DNA of 64,000 nucleotides from Cucumis sativus (Eukaryota; Streptophyta; Magnoliopsida; Cucurbitales; Cucurbitaceae). The stretch spans positions 1,550,001 through 1,614,000 of the forward strand of contig NC_026656.2 of the NCBI RefSeq assembly GCF_000004075.3, written 5' to 3'. The notes beneath the pieces are model-generated. The model made no database searches and had not been told where the DNA came from. It worked only from the letters and a program-made list of their open reading frames with translations. The position numbers were made by a program, and so were the translations under genes. This document shows positions 24,951-35,854 of the stretch, piece after piece (position 1 is the first letter of the stretch; every line of letters begins with the position of its first letter).

Positions 24951-27412
24951 ATGTTGTCACCGTCTCCTCTCCGACGTCTCTCTCCGGCTGTGCCTTCTTT
25001 ACCTTCTTTCTCTCACCACCGTCTCTATAATCACAAACCCTCTCCAATACTCCCCTGTTTTCACTCTTTTCCCAAACCCCTTCTTCAAGTTCGAGCCATT
25101 GATGCCGCTCAGCCTTATGACTATGAATCCAGAATGGCCTCCCGTTTTCAAAAATCCCAAAAGCTGAAAATCGCCATCATTGGGTTTGGTAAATTTGGTC
25201 AATTTCTTGCTAAGACTCTTGTTCGTCAAGGTCATACCGTTTTGGCTCATTCCCGATCGGATTACTTTGATGTGGCTCGTAAGCTCGGGGTTTCGTTTTT
25301 TCTCAACGCGGATGACCTTGCTGAAAAACACCCAGAAGTTATTTTGCTCTGTACTTCCATAATTTCGACTGAGAGTGTTCTAAGATCGTTGCCATTGCGG
25401 AGATTGAAGAGAAATACATTGATAGTGGACGTGCTTTCGGTTAAGGAGTTCCCGAAAAGCCTAATGTTGGAGTTACTACCTGTGGATTTTGATATAATTT
25501 GTTCTCACCCGATGTTTGGACCTGAAAGCGGTGCCGATGGATGGAATGATCTTTTCTTTGTTTATGAGAAGGTTAGAATTGGCTCGGAGGAATCCAGGGT
25601 TTCTCGTTGTGAGAAATTTTTGAGTATTTTTGAGAAAGAGGGTTGCAAAATGGTGGAGATGAGCTGTGCGGACCATGATGTATATGCGGCTGAATCGCAA
25701 TTCATTACACATACTGTTGGGAGAATTTTGGGTGAGTTAAAGTTGGAGTCTACACCGATTAATACCAAAGGGTATGAGACTATATTGAATTTAGTGAAGA
25801 ATACTGTTGCAGATAGCTTTGATTTGTATTATGGTTTGTTTGTGTATAATAAGAATTCATTAGAGATGATGAAGAAGTTGGGTTTGGCTTTTCAAGAATT
25901 GAATCAAGAGCTTTGTGCGCGGTTGCATGAAGTGGTGAGGAAGCAATTGTTTGAGAGCGAAGAGAAATTGCATACTTGGCCTGAAATTCCTTCTCAAAAT
26001 GGAGCTTCTCTTGCATTGACAACTTATTCAGAGCCTACAAGGCAAGGTCCCTGAGCCTTTCATTTTGTTCATTTTATGGCATTTCTATGGCTATGGGATT
26101 AAGTTGCAAAGTTTTTTTGTATTTATGGTCTCTGCTTGATTTTGATGGATTGGAGTCCCTTCTTGTTAGTTTTTGGGTTTCCTTTTATTGAGATTATTTT
26201 TTGGTTTGCTCTTGTATATTCTTTCAACAAGGTAGGAGCGTTACAAATTAATTTTCTATAATGATGTTCAGGCTAGTTAAACAGTTTGAAGATGCTGATT
26301 GTTTCTATCCTCGTTCATGTCCTGAATTGTTTGTGATATAGGTATTATGAATGATTTGGATTGCGATTTGTTCGTAAAGAGATGAAAATAGAGAAAATTG
26401 TGCTTTTCTTTGTAGCTCATGCTTCAGAAGAATAAAACCTCTCTATATTTCTTTCAGGTTTCAGGACTTATCTCCAACTAATGGCACCAAACCTTCAAAA
26501 CCTGAGGAGAACCCAAAGCTCAAAATTGCTATTGTTGGATTTGGTAACTTCGGTCAATTTCTTTCCAAAACAATGGTAAAGCAGGGCCACCATGTGTTAG
26601 CCTACTCGAGGTCAGACTACTCAGATGTGGCTAAGGAGTTGGGTATTTCTTACTTCTCTGATATAGATGATTTATGTGAAGAACATCCAGAAGTAGTTCT
26701 TCTCTGCACTTCCATTCTTTCAACAGAGAAAGTTCTCAGATCCATACCTTTTCAGAGATTGAAGAGAAATACTTTGTTTGTTGATGTACTTTCTGTGAAA
26801 GAAGCTCCAAGAAAATTGTTTCTTCAAATTTTACCCCCAGAGTTTGACATCCTCTGCACCCATCCCATGTTTGGGCCAGAGAGTGGTAAGAATGGATGGA
26901 ACGATCTTTCCTTTGTTTATGATAAGGTTCGAGTAGGAAATGAGGAATCAAGAGCATACCGTTGCAATTGCTTTCTCGATATATTTTCGAGTGAAGGGTG
27001 TCGAATGGTGGAAATGTCATGCTATGATCACGACCGACATGCTGCAGGGTCACAGTTCATTACTCATACAATGGGGAGGGTTTTAGAAAAGATGAAATTG
27101 AGCTCTACACCAGTCAACACCCAAGGTTATAATACCGTGTTGGATTTGGTGTCAAATACTTCTGGAGATAGCTTTGATCTTTACTATGGTCTGTTTCTGT
27201 ACAATGCAAATGCCATGGAACAACTTGATAGATTGTTCCTAGCTTTTGAAGCAGTGAACAAGCTGCTCTTTGGGCGTTTACACGATGTTCTCCGGAAGCA
27301 ACTTTTCGAGGATAAGCAAGGCAACATAGATGCTCAAGAAGATCCCATGATGAAGCCATATCAGAACAGCACTGCTCTTTTAACCTTACCCGATTCTCGT
27401 GAACTTCATTAG
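24951..27412 (+). CDS. TyrAAT1: Arogenate dehydrogenase with two tandem TyrA domains (TyrAAT1 type)
   Basis: Converts arogenate to tyrosine with NADP+ in the plastid. Exons are 24951-26041 and 26458-27412, giving 681 residues. A Ser/Pro-rich N-terminus (MLSPSPLRRLSPAVPSLPSF) looks like a transit peptide. Domain 1 begins KLKIAIIGFGKFGQFLAKTL; domain 2 begins KLKIAIVGFGNFGQFLSKTM. Each has LLCTSI.STE, FVDVLSVKE or IVDVLSVKE, HPMFGPESG and SQFITHT. Arabidopsis TyrAAT1 has the same doubled architecture. The exons join in frame only if the intron starts with GC: AAG|GCAAGG at 26042, acceptor TTTCAG ending 26457, phase 2. No GT donor near the end of exon 1 gives the right phase. If the intron is retained, translation stops at TGA 26052-26054 after domain 1. 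Domain 2 has no usable ATG of its own, which argues against two separate genes. Confidence 0.92.
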
Positions 27413-29512
27413 GAGTTCATCTTTCACGTCATCTCTTACTTGTAAGTAGCACATATATTTACATTGTTCTTTATTATTATCTCTTCCACTTTATCTACTT
27501 TGTTATTTATCATAGCTGCATTAGTTATCTATGCCCTAAAAAGCACGGACTCAAATACAACAGAACCAGAAGTGACGACACTTCAATTTCTAAAACAGTA
27601 AGACATAGACACACTGATGACACATTTTTTTTTCTAATTATTGATAGAATATATGTGTATGTAGTAATATGTTAATTCTTCGTTATAGTTAAAACTACGT
27701 AAATTTAGCTAAAAAAACAAATTATACTTAAAAAAAGTGTACAAAGTTAATGATATTTGAACACAAATTTCTACTTTTCACTTTTCATTTCTTTTCTAAT
27801 ATTTTAGTTTGTGGACGCACATCATCCATCCTTTAATAAAACATCGTCCTTTGTTCGACAATCTTCCTTCTCTTGCATGATAAGTTCTTAGAAGCATCTT
27901 TCAACCACTATATTTCTTTGCTCTTTTTAGGTATGCTGCTTGTATGCATGTGTGTTCTAAATCAACCATGTTGAAACCGTGATTGGTGGCAAAAACTTCT
28001 CCTGCCATGCCAGTACTGCATTCTCATCCTCAGTCTGGTCGACTCGTAAACCAAGATACAGTTTCCAAGGATGCAACCAAAATTCAACTACTGATATGAA
28101 TGGATATAAAACTGCTGTGAGTAATTCAGGTGCAATTTAAGAAGTTTTAGGAAAACTAGACTAGTCTTTGCTAGGATATGGAACCCGATGAAGTAGAAGA
28201 ATTCATAGGAATAAATTCTGGGTTTGAATTGTGGGAGATCTTGAGTTCTTGCTTCCTTCTTATGGTCCTCAGTAAAATGTAATTCATGTTGTTTCAAGCA
28301 ATTTATACCACAATTTTGTTTTGTGATAGTTTCTCCATTGGATCATATTCATCAATGGTTTCTGGAATAAATCAACATCTTTATTGGGTCAGATAAATTT
28401 TAATTAGAAATCTATTTTCAACTTCTGAATTCTAATGGTTCAATATTTTAAGAAAAACCATTGTTATTGGCTATACTAAACATAAATAAAATAAGATCTG
28501 GCTTTAAGTTTATTGTGTTTGCTCAAATTTTAAAAAGTTTTATTCTTAATAATAATGGTAATGAATGGATACTTTAGACCTTAATGGTACTTTGGCACTT
28601 GATAGATTCATTCCCTTGATGTGCATACTAAACTTTGAAAGTACTTTTTAAAGTATCTAACTTTTTAGCTCAAATGTATTCTCACATCAGTGCAACTTAC
28701 ACAATCCATTTTCTGAAAACAAACGAGAGAATAAACCAAATAACTAATACTAAAAAAAATGAAGTTGAAAAGAAGCAAAAAGAAAAAAGAAGTCCTTCTA
28801 TATTTGTTAACAAGTAAAAGTTCAAGATTCAATTGACTAGTTTTAAAATAGAGCTGACTTCAAGATATAAAGTTTAAAATTTAAAATATATTAGACAATG
28901 TTTAAATTTCAAAGTCCAGAAAAACGACAATTAGTATAAATACAAAAATGACTTATTTTTCCAATTTTACTAAATCATTACTTTTTGTAAAGATTTTGGA
29001 TTAAAGCCTGAGATAGAGAATCAAACCTCTAACTTTAACTTTAAGATTGATATTGTAAACATTGTACCAATTAAATTTAGTTTATTTTGGTTATACTAAT
29101 TAAATTTAGTTCATTTTGATCATAAAATCGTTAAGGGTTGTTTGAAGGGTTGAATTGATAATTAAAATAGAAGTAAAATAATTGGAAGAGTATATGAGAG
29201 TTGGCTTATGCAAAGAATGAGTGATTTTTCATACAAATCCAACTCAACTAAGAGGCCATAGGTATATTTTTGCCTTCCAGAAAAACGGGACCCGTATAAT
29301 AGAGCGTGGCACTTCAATTCCAAAGGTTCTACAATGCATGGGAGCCTCACAATCTGCACACTTCCGTGGCCACGCCAACTTCTTCCTAACTCCCAATCAT
29401 GGCCGCAACTTTATTCCACGTTTTTCCTTCTTCTTCTTCTTCTTCCCGCTAAAACAACACTAGAGAAAACCCATTTCACCCCCTACTTTTCTCCCCAAAG
29501 CTCAAAACCCCT
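27413..29512. other. Spacer between arogenate dehydrogenase and PHT4;5
   Basis: This holds the 3' UTR of the first gene and the promoter of the second. It is AT-rich. A SINE-like remnant lies near 28985-29085, and a CTT-repeat tract at 29426-29445 sits just before PHT4;5. No further gene is supported. Confidence 0.6.
28985..29085 (-). mobile_element. SINE-like remnant (tRNA-derived head)
   Basis: Read on the minus strand, an A-box-like TAAATTTAATTGGTAC (about 29080-29065) is followed about 45 bp later by a B-box-like AGAGGTTTGATTCTC (about 29023-29009). This is the order and spacing of a tRNA-derived pol III head. It is degenerate, and no tail could be defined. Confidence 0.4.
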
Positions 29513-32500
29513 ATGGCGAATTTCTCAATTCGACCCCATAATAGTCCCTTTCTCTCTCACCCCACTAACCCAAATTTACACTCAGTTTCATCCACTCGCT
29601 TCATTTCTCACCACCGTATCCTTCGATTGAGCCTCCGCGTTTGCTGTAGCATCAAAGAGAAAGAAAATGTCAAGGGGAATGAAGATATTTCCCCTGTTCT
29701 TTCTGGCTTGCGAGTTGATGCATCCGAGCGAAGTGGGTCTGTTTCAAAATCTGAAAATGATTTGAGTTCTGGACATGGGATTGATGAAGTGGGGTCTAAT
29801 TTGAATTGGCCGCCGTGGAGGAATGTTCCTGATAGATATAAATTGATTGGCACTACGGCGCTTGCGTTCGTTATTTGTAACATGGATAAGGTTTGTTCCT
29901 TCCTCTGTTTTTTGTGAGTTTTGAATTTGATTGAATAAAATGTTGATGTGTATCAATTTTTGTCATGGGTTGTTCTGTTTTTAGGTGTTTTTTTGAGATT
30001 CAGTTGGGTTTGTTTTGTGATTGTTGGCAGGTGAATTTAAGCGTTGCTATAATTCCAATGTCGCATCAGTTTGGGTGGAATTCTTCGGTGGCTGGATTGG
30101 TTCAGTCGTCTTTCTTTTGGGGTTATGCTATGAGCCAGTTGCCTGGTGGGTGGCTTGCCAAGATATTTGGTGGGAGGTTAGTACTTAAGTATCAGTGTTA
30201 GCAGGTTTATCGTTTCTTTAGGTAGCCCTTTATTTATTGGTGATTACTTGATCAATGAATTAATTGGCTGAAGCGAAAGTTAAAACAGTTGTTTCAAGTT
30301 GGGCTACGATCAATGGACCTATTAATCTCTTCTGACCAATTGGACAAGTTTTTTTGTAACTCCTTTGGTTTTGGCATATGCCCTTCCTTTGTAAATTTCA
30401 TACATTAATGAAATTGTTTCTTATCAAAAAAGAAAAGGAAAAAGAAAAAAAGGTGGGTTGTGATCAAGAACTTTCTGCCACCAAAACCATTGTCCAGCAG
30501 AGTTTAATGGGTTTCCTAAAATGATTCTGAGAGAAACTTTGAAGATTTTGTTTGAGATGCCTGTCCTTAACACATCCGAAAATGATTTCGTTCTTATCAT
30601 ATTTTATATATTAAAGTTAATTCTATGATTAGCCAATTCTATCATATAATGTTTTTTCAATTATTAAAATTATGGTTTTATAACGATACTGAAAGTAAAT
30701 TCGAAAAAGAAGAAAAATTTATAGTAAACAAGCATAATTTTCAAGAAGAAAAATAAAGTGGGTTTTTAATGTTTACCTTGAATCTTAAAATTTGGGCTGG
30801 TATTTGTTAAAAGCCACCTGATGTTCTTGTTTCTCCCTTGTTATCTCGAGTGACAAGCATGCTTCAATTCTTATATCGAATAAGTGTCCGGGCCAACTTA
30901 CGCACATCTCAACTAATCTTACAGACTATCTGACTGATCCTACAACATTTTGGGTGTTAAGAAAACTAGTAGAAAATTAATTCCTAAGTAGGTGGATATC
31001 ATGGATTGAACCCAACATGCCACATTGCTCTTTAACTTGTTATTACATGCTATTCTATGTTACTATGTACTGCCAGTAATGTCAATGAAAATCTTAACCT
31101 CACCGTTGCTTGAAAAGCAGCAGCTTCAGCATCGATTATTGCCATTCATTATTATTTATTAGTAGCCTTATCGGGAATGCTATGTGCAATACTTGTATCT
31201 TTTTTGCTCCTTGTATAATCCTCTGGTACTTTGAACATTAATCTCTTTTTATTGAGACTTGTTTCCTTTTAAAGAATGTTATGTGCACACTTCACAATTT
31301 ATGTAGATCATATAATAAGCTGATGGAAAGAGTCGTACTTCTTGGTGATCTTTTTTAATTAGAAAAGTTTTGGAGATCGGAGTACTGACTTGGTCGCTAG
31401 CTACTGCACTCGTTCCATTTCTTGCTGGATATATGCCTGGATTAATATTTTCCAGAGTTTTGGTGAGTGATGCTACTCGTAAAAGTAGACTTCTTCCTTT
31501 GGATTCTCTCTGTTTTATCTTTGGCCATGGCCTTGCCGTTTGTAGCTTCTTTTACATGCTTATTCTGTTTGCTTGAACATCGTCTGCTCTTTTGATGGGC
31601 TATCAACTTGATAATTACTATTCTTCACTGCATATAGGTTGGCATCGGAGAAGGGGTTTCACCATCAGCTGCAACTGACCTTATTGCCAGGCAGGTTTAA
31701 CTTGCATTATTGTAAATGGACATTTTTTGTACTTATTTTCATCACATTTTTCTTGAACTATAACTTTTTAAAAATATTATTCTTCTAGATAATTATTCAA
31801 TTTAGTTAAGGTAATATTATTATATTTCTCTGCCATTTTTCATAAATTTCATTTTGTGGATGACCGGATCAAAGCCTCAAACAATTATCGTGTATGTAAT
31901 GATTTGACATTTTGATTGGTGCATGCAGGTCAATTCCTCTACAGGAACGCTCACGAGCAGTTGCATTTGTTTTTGGTGGTCTGAGCGTAGGAAGTGTTTC
32001 CGGGTATGTTCTGTATGTAACCTCCCCCCCCCCCCCCCCCCCGAAAAAGTAATTCTCATTGTTGAGGAGACTTCAGTTAAACGAAGACTCTTACATTTCA
32101 CCAATTTAAACTCTACTGAGAAGAACCTTGGAAATTAAGGGCGTGATTGGGATAGAGGTTGCACTCCATCTTCTGTTTTCAGATACCAAAGATAAAAGGG
32201 ATCTAACAACATGCGCTTTGTTAGCCTGTTTTTTAAAATGAAATTTGAATAACTCAATCCAAAAGTCTGATATTTGAAATCTAAAAATATTGGAAACACA
32301 GGTTTTAAGAAAATTGTTTCCCCTTCTGCGAGTTCTTTGGACAGAACATATGGATTTCTAATTTTTGCAGCTGATGTAACTCTAGAATATGGTTGATGAA
32401 TCTAACCTCTTGAACTGCCTTTATAGTTATATAGTTTTCTTTCTTTTGCAGACTTCTTTTGTCTCCTTCTCTCATCCAAAATTTTGGTTGGGAATCTGTG

Positions 32501-35469
32501 TTCTACATTTTTGGCTTTCTGGGGATAGCCTGGTAAGTTGTTTCACCTGTAATTGTCTTTTTTCTTATTAACACATTACGTTATTAGGATTTACTTGTAA
32601 TTTTTTGTTGCAAGTAATATGTTTTTGGGATCTATTTTGAGATCTGTTCTCTAGGGATAATTCGGTTTATTTCTGGTGAATGAAAAACTGATTAACGATG
32701 GCTGGTTTCATAAATATGCAAGTGGAAATAACCTAGTTATTCTTTCAAAAAACTAGCTGAAATTCAGCAATGGCAAGTGTGGAGAATCAAACCATCAATC
32801 TTTGTAGTTATGCTTTGTTTGACTTTTGAAAATGAGTTTTAGGTCACTTTTGGATTTACCTTCCAACGTTTAAAGCATTTAGAAAGTCAATTTAAATAGG
32901 CTCTTAATCCTCATTTTTTTTTTTTTTCATTTTAGTTTTCGGGTGGGTCTGATGGTAGAACTAGAATCACCTAATTTGAACATTACAAATTGTATGAATA
33001 TGAATTGGATGCAGTAATGGTTAAAGGCTTTGTGGTTGAAGGTTTGCAGGATTTCAGTTTCTGGATGGACAGTCCTCAGGACCCCTTAAATCCATTTCAG
33101 GTTTGACTTCAGATATTGTTTATTTAAAAGAAAATATGGGTTTGAATGATTTGACAATAATAATAGTGTTATGTGCAAGTATTTATTTTATTTTTATTTT
33201 TCCCATAGTTGTTGAATCTGAATCCGATTCTGACTCTGTGTTACCGAAGAAGAAATCAACAACACCCTTCAAACTCCAACAACTACCTGCTGCACTCAAG
33301 GTATCTATGTGTGTCTAATTCAATCCAAGTTAGTCATTACTATTTTAAATTTAATCAACTATATGTTCCTAAACGAAATAATTATTTCTGCCAGGTGTTC
33401 ACATCTTTTTTAGAAAGAGTTTGATATTTTTTGGCTCTCAATTTTTTTTTATCGACTTATATTTAGGTTCCATTGATTTTTTATTTTTAAAAAGAGAATT
33501 TTAACCTTAAGCAAGTTTTGTATTAAATTAAGTTTGTCGAACCGTGAATAATTCTGTCAAAATTCACAAATTTTCTAAAACAAACTCTCTAGTAATACTT
33601 TTTTCAAGAAAGCAACCTAAAACATAATTTAGTCGATAAGCCACCAAGTAGAATTCATTTTTTTTTCTCGCTAGGAATACAAATTTACTTGAACACCTAC
33701 TCTATTATTGATGCTCGAATAAAAATTTATTTGAAGGTAAAACTACAACAGTTCTTCAAGTTTATGATCAACTGTAACACCAATCAAAATTTAAGATGCA
33801 ATTAGATGAAATTATAAATTGAAAGTATAATTGATCAACTGTAATATGTTTTTCTCCACTATCCAAAATTTTTCCGTCTTGATTTCTAGACAGAAAGTTG
33901 ACCTGCCGTTCACCTCTTTTTCATGCTCATTGTTTCTTACTATTTTAATACATTTTCTTTTCAAACCTTAAATCGTCTGTTTTCTTTTCTTTGAAGAAAA
34001 AACAACCATCTCATTCCCAATTACATTATACCTTCACGACTTAAAGTTTCTCTGTTTGTTTTCACGTTAACTATACTTTTGGTCAGTTTCTATTATCTAA
34101 TTTTTCACTAATATCAATATTAATATTGATGTCATGACATCAAAATTTCTTTTTATTGTTTACATGGCAAAAAGTTTATATATGTATTTATTTTAAATCT
34201 TTTTTTTTAGGAAGTACCATGGAGGGCGTTCTTGGAGTATCCACCCGTATGGGCAATGATATATGCTCATTTCTGTGGAAGTTGGGGTCACTACACTTGT
34301 CTCTCCTGGCTTCCTACTTATTTTAGGTACCCTCACATCTTCGTTTCCTCGTCATCTTCCTTGCTTCCTTGCTTCCTTGCTTTGTGTTTAAAAGGAAAAT
34401 TGAAGTTGGATCTTCATCCACATTCTTTTTGCAGTGAGGAGTTGAACCTCAATTTGACTGAAGCTGCTTGGGTACCTCTCTTTTTCTATTCTCATTTTTC
34501 TTCATTTTCGCGTCATTATTTTATTACCTGATTGCAACCGTGTGGTTGTGTAATGCGTCAACTTTCTTATGACTCCTAGAAATAATTCAATTCAGGTTTC
34601 CATCCTGCCACCCCTGGCTTCAATTTTTGTGACAAGCATTGCATCACAGTTAGCTGATAACCTGATTTCCAATGGTGTCGATACCACAAAAGTATGGAAA
34701 GACGATCTCCAACAGTTTGTTTTCAAGAAGCATTCCATTCATAATTTGTTTAATCCTCTTCTGTTTTCCTTATGTAGGTAAGAAAGATTTGCCAAACAGT
34801 TGCCTTTGTGTCCCCAGCAGTTTGCATGACTTTGTCCTCTGTTGATTTAGGATTGCCACCTTGGGAGGTAGTAGGAATTCTAACCAGTGGCTTGGCCCTC
34901 TCTAGTTTTGCATTATCAGGTAAAATCTACATCAAAGATACTTCAATTCTTGAAACATTCTTTTTCGAAGTTATTGGACCAAAGTCTCCTATTTCCTTTA
35001 AGGTACCAAAATCTTTATCTGTTTTCTGCAGGACTCTACTGTACTCATCAAGATATTTCACCTGAATATGCAAGTGTTCTTTTGGTATGTAAGCTGAAGC
35101 TCTATAATACCCCTGTTCATTTCAATATTCTTAATATTTCATGTGGTTTATTTTAGCAAGCTTCGCCAATTCTCCTCAGGGCATTACAAATACCGTTGGA
35201 GCAATACCTGGCATTGTAGGAGTTGCTCTCACTGGCTTTCTTCTCGATTCAACTCATTCTTGGAGTGTAAGTTGACAATTTTCTCCTTTTCTTTAACATT
35301 TGATATATTTCATTGATATCCTCTGACTTCTTTCCCATTTTCAAAATTTCCTGTTTTCTATGTGTAGATCTCATTGTTTGCCCCATCAATCTTCTTCTAC
35401 TTAACTGGGACAATTGTTTGGTTGGTCTTCGCCAGCAGTAAACCTAAAAACTTTTCAAAGAATGATTAG
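29513..35469 (+). CDS. PHT4;5: Plastid anion/phosphate transporter PHT4;5 (ANTR6 type)
   Basis: MFS transporter of the SLC17/PHT4 family in the plastid envelope. Fifteen exons: 29513-29890, 30031-30176, 31363-31462, 31638-31690, 31929-32003, 32452-32532, 33042-33100, 33209-33300, 34211-34326, 34435-34471, 34596-34691, 34778-34919, 35032-35084, 35180-35266 and 35368-35469. They give 538 residues (Arabidopsis about 517). A Ser/Arg-rich transit peptide precedes the first helix. Family blocks include NLSVAIIPMSHQFGWNSS, GYAMSQLPGGWLAKIFGGR, GEGVSPSAATDLIARSIP, CGSWGHYTCLSWLPTYF, LLGITNTVGAIPGIVGVAL and ISLFAPSIFFYLTGT. Intron 4 has a GC donor (CAG|GCAGGT at 31691): the downstream GT would drop the conserved SIPL. 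Exon 7 uses an AAG acceptor 7 bp before a TTTGCAG that would shift the frame. Intron 5 carries a 19-C run. Confidence 0.93.
30345..30455 (+). mobile_element. Possible LINE-type 3' tail in PHT4;5 intron 2
   Basis: A stretch reading CCTTTGTAAATTTCATACAT then TAATGAAATTGTTTCTTATC, followed by an A-rich tail (about 30426-30450), resembles the 3' ends of plant non-LTR retrotransposons. No coding part is present. The call rests on recalled similarity only. Confidence 0.35.
30883..31020 (-). mobile_element. Au-like SINE remnant in PHT4;5 intron 2
   Basis: The plus strand reads TGTCCGGGCCAACTTACGCA then CATCTCAACTAAT at about 30887-30920. This is the reverse complement of the conserved tail of Au-type plant SINEs (ATTAGT-GAGATGCGCGTAAG-TGGCCCGGACA). 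It continues to GTGGATATCATGGATTGAAC, matching the B-box region, near 31000. The element is diverged and inserted antisense to the host gene. Confidence 0.6.
32024..32042 (+). repeat. Homopolymer run of 19 C in PHT4;5 intron 5
   Basis: Nineteen uninterrupted C lie just after the exon 5 donor. Poly-C is rare in such AT-rich DNA. The run length may be length-polymorphic or a sequencing/assembly artefact. Confidence 0.9.
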
Positions 35470-35854
35470 TGTTAGATTACACGAATTTGCTGAGAACTCC
35501 AATACGATCCATCAACTGCATTTCATATCAGGTTCTTCAGTTGTGTATATCTGTAGTGAATACATGTATAATTCCCCACAAAGAAGCAGTATTACTGATC
35601 ATGTAGAGATTTTGTTTTCTCATTGTTAGTCAGAGTGATCCTGCGAAAGTTGCATATATTCTGTAAAATTTGCATCTTCTGCTTATGGTGCTACTTACAT
35701 CCACGGATTGATTTTCCGTCGGTCAATGTTGATTCAAAGAGACTCTTGCTATTTTTTCACCTTGAAAAAAATGAACCAAATGTTACAATTGTTTTCTCTT
35801 ATTAGAAAATAACCAATCTGGAACCGATTTTCAGTTCCATACATTCAACCTATC

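Noticed and set aside
26458-27412. Second TyrA domain as a separate tandem gene
   Set aside because: It has no in-frame ATG before the nucleotide-binding motif. A GC-AG splice from domain 1 fits in phase, and the doubled architecture is known from Arabidopsis.
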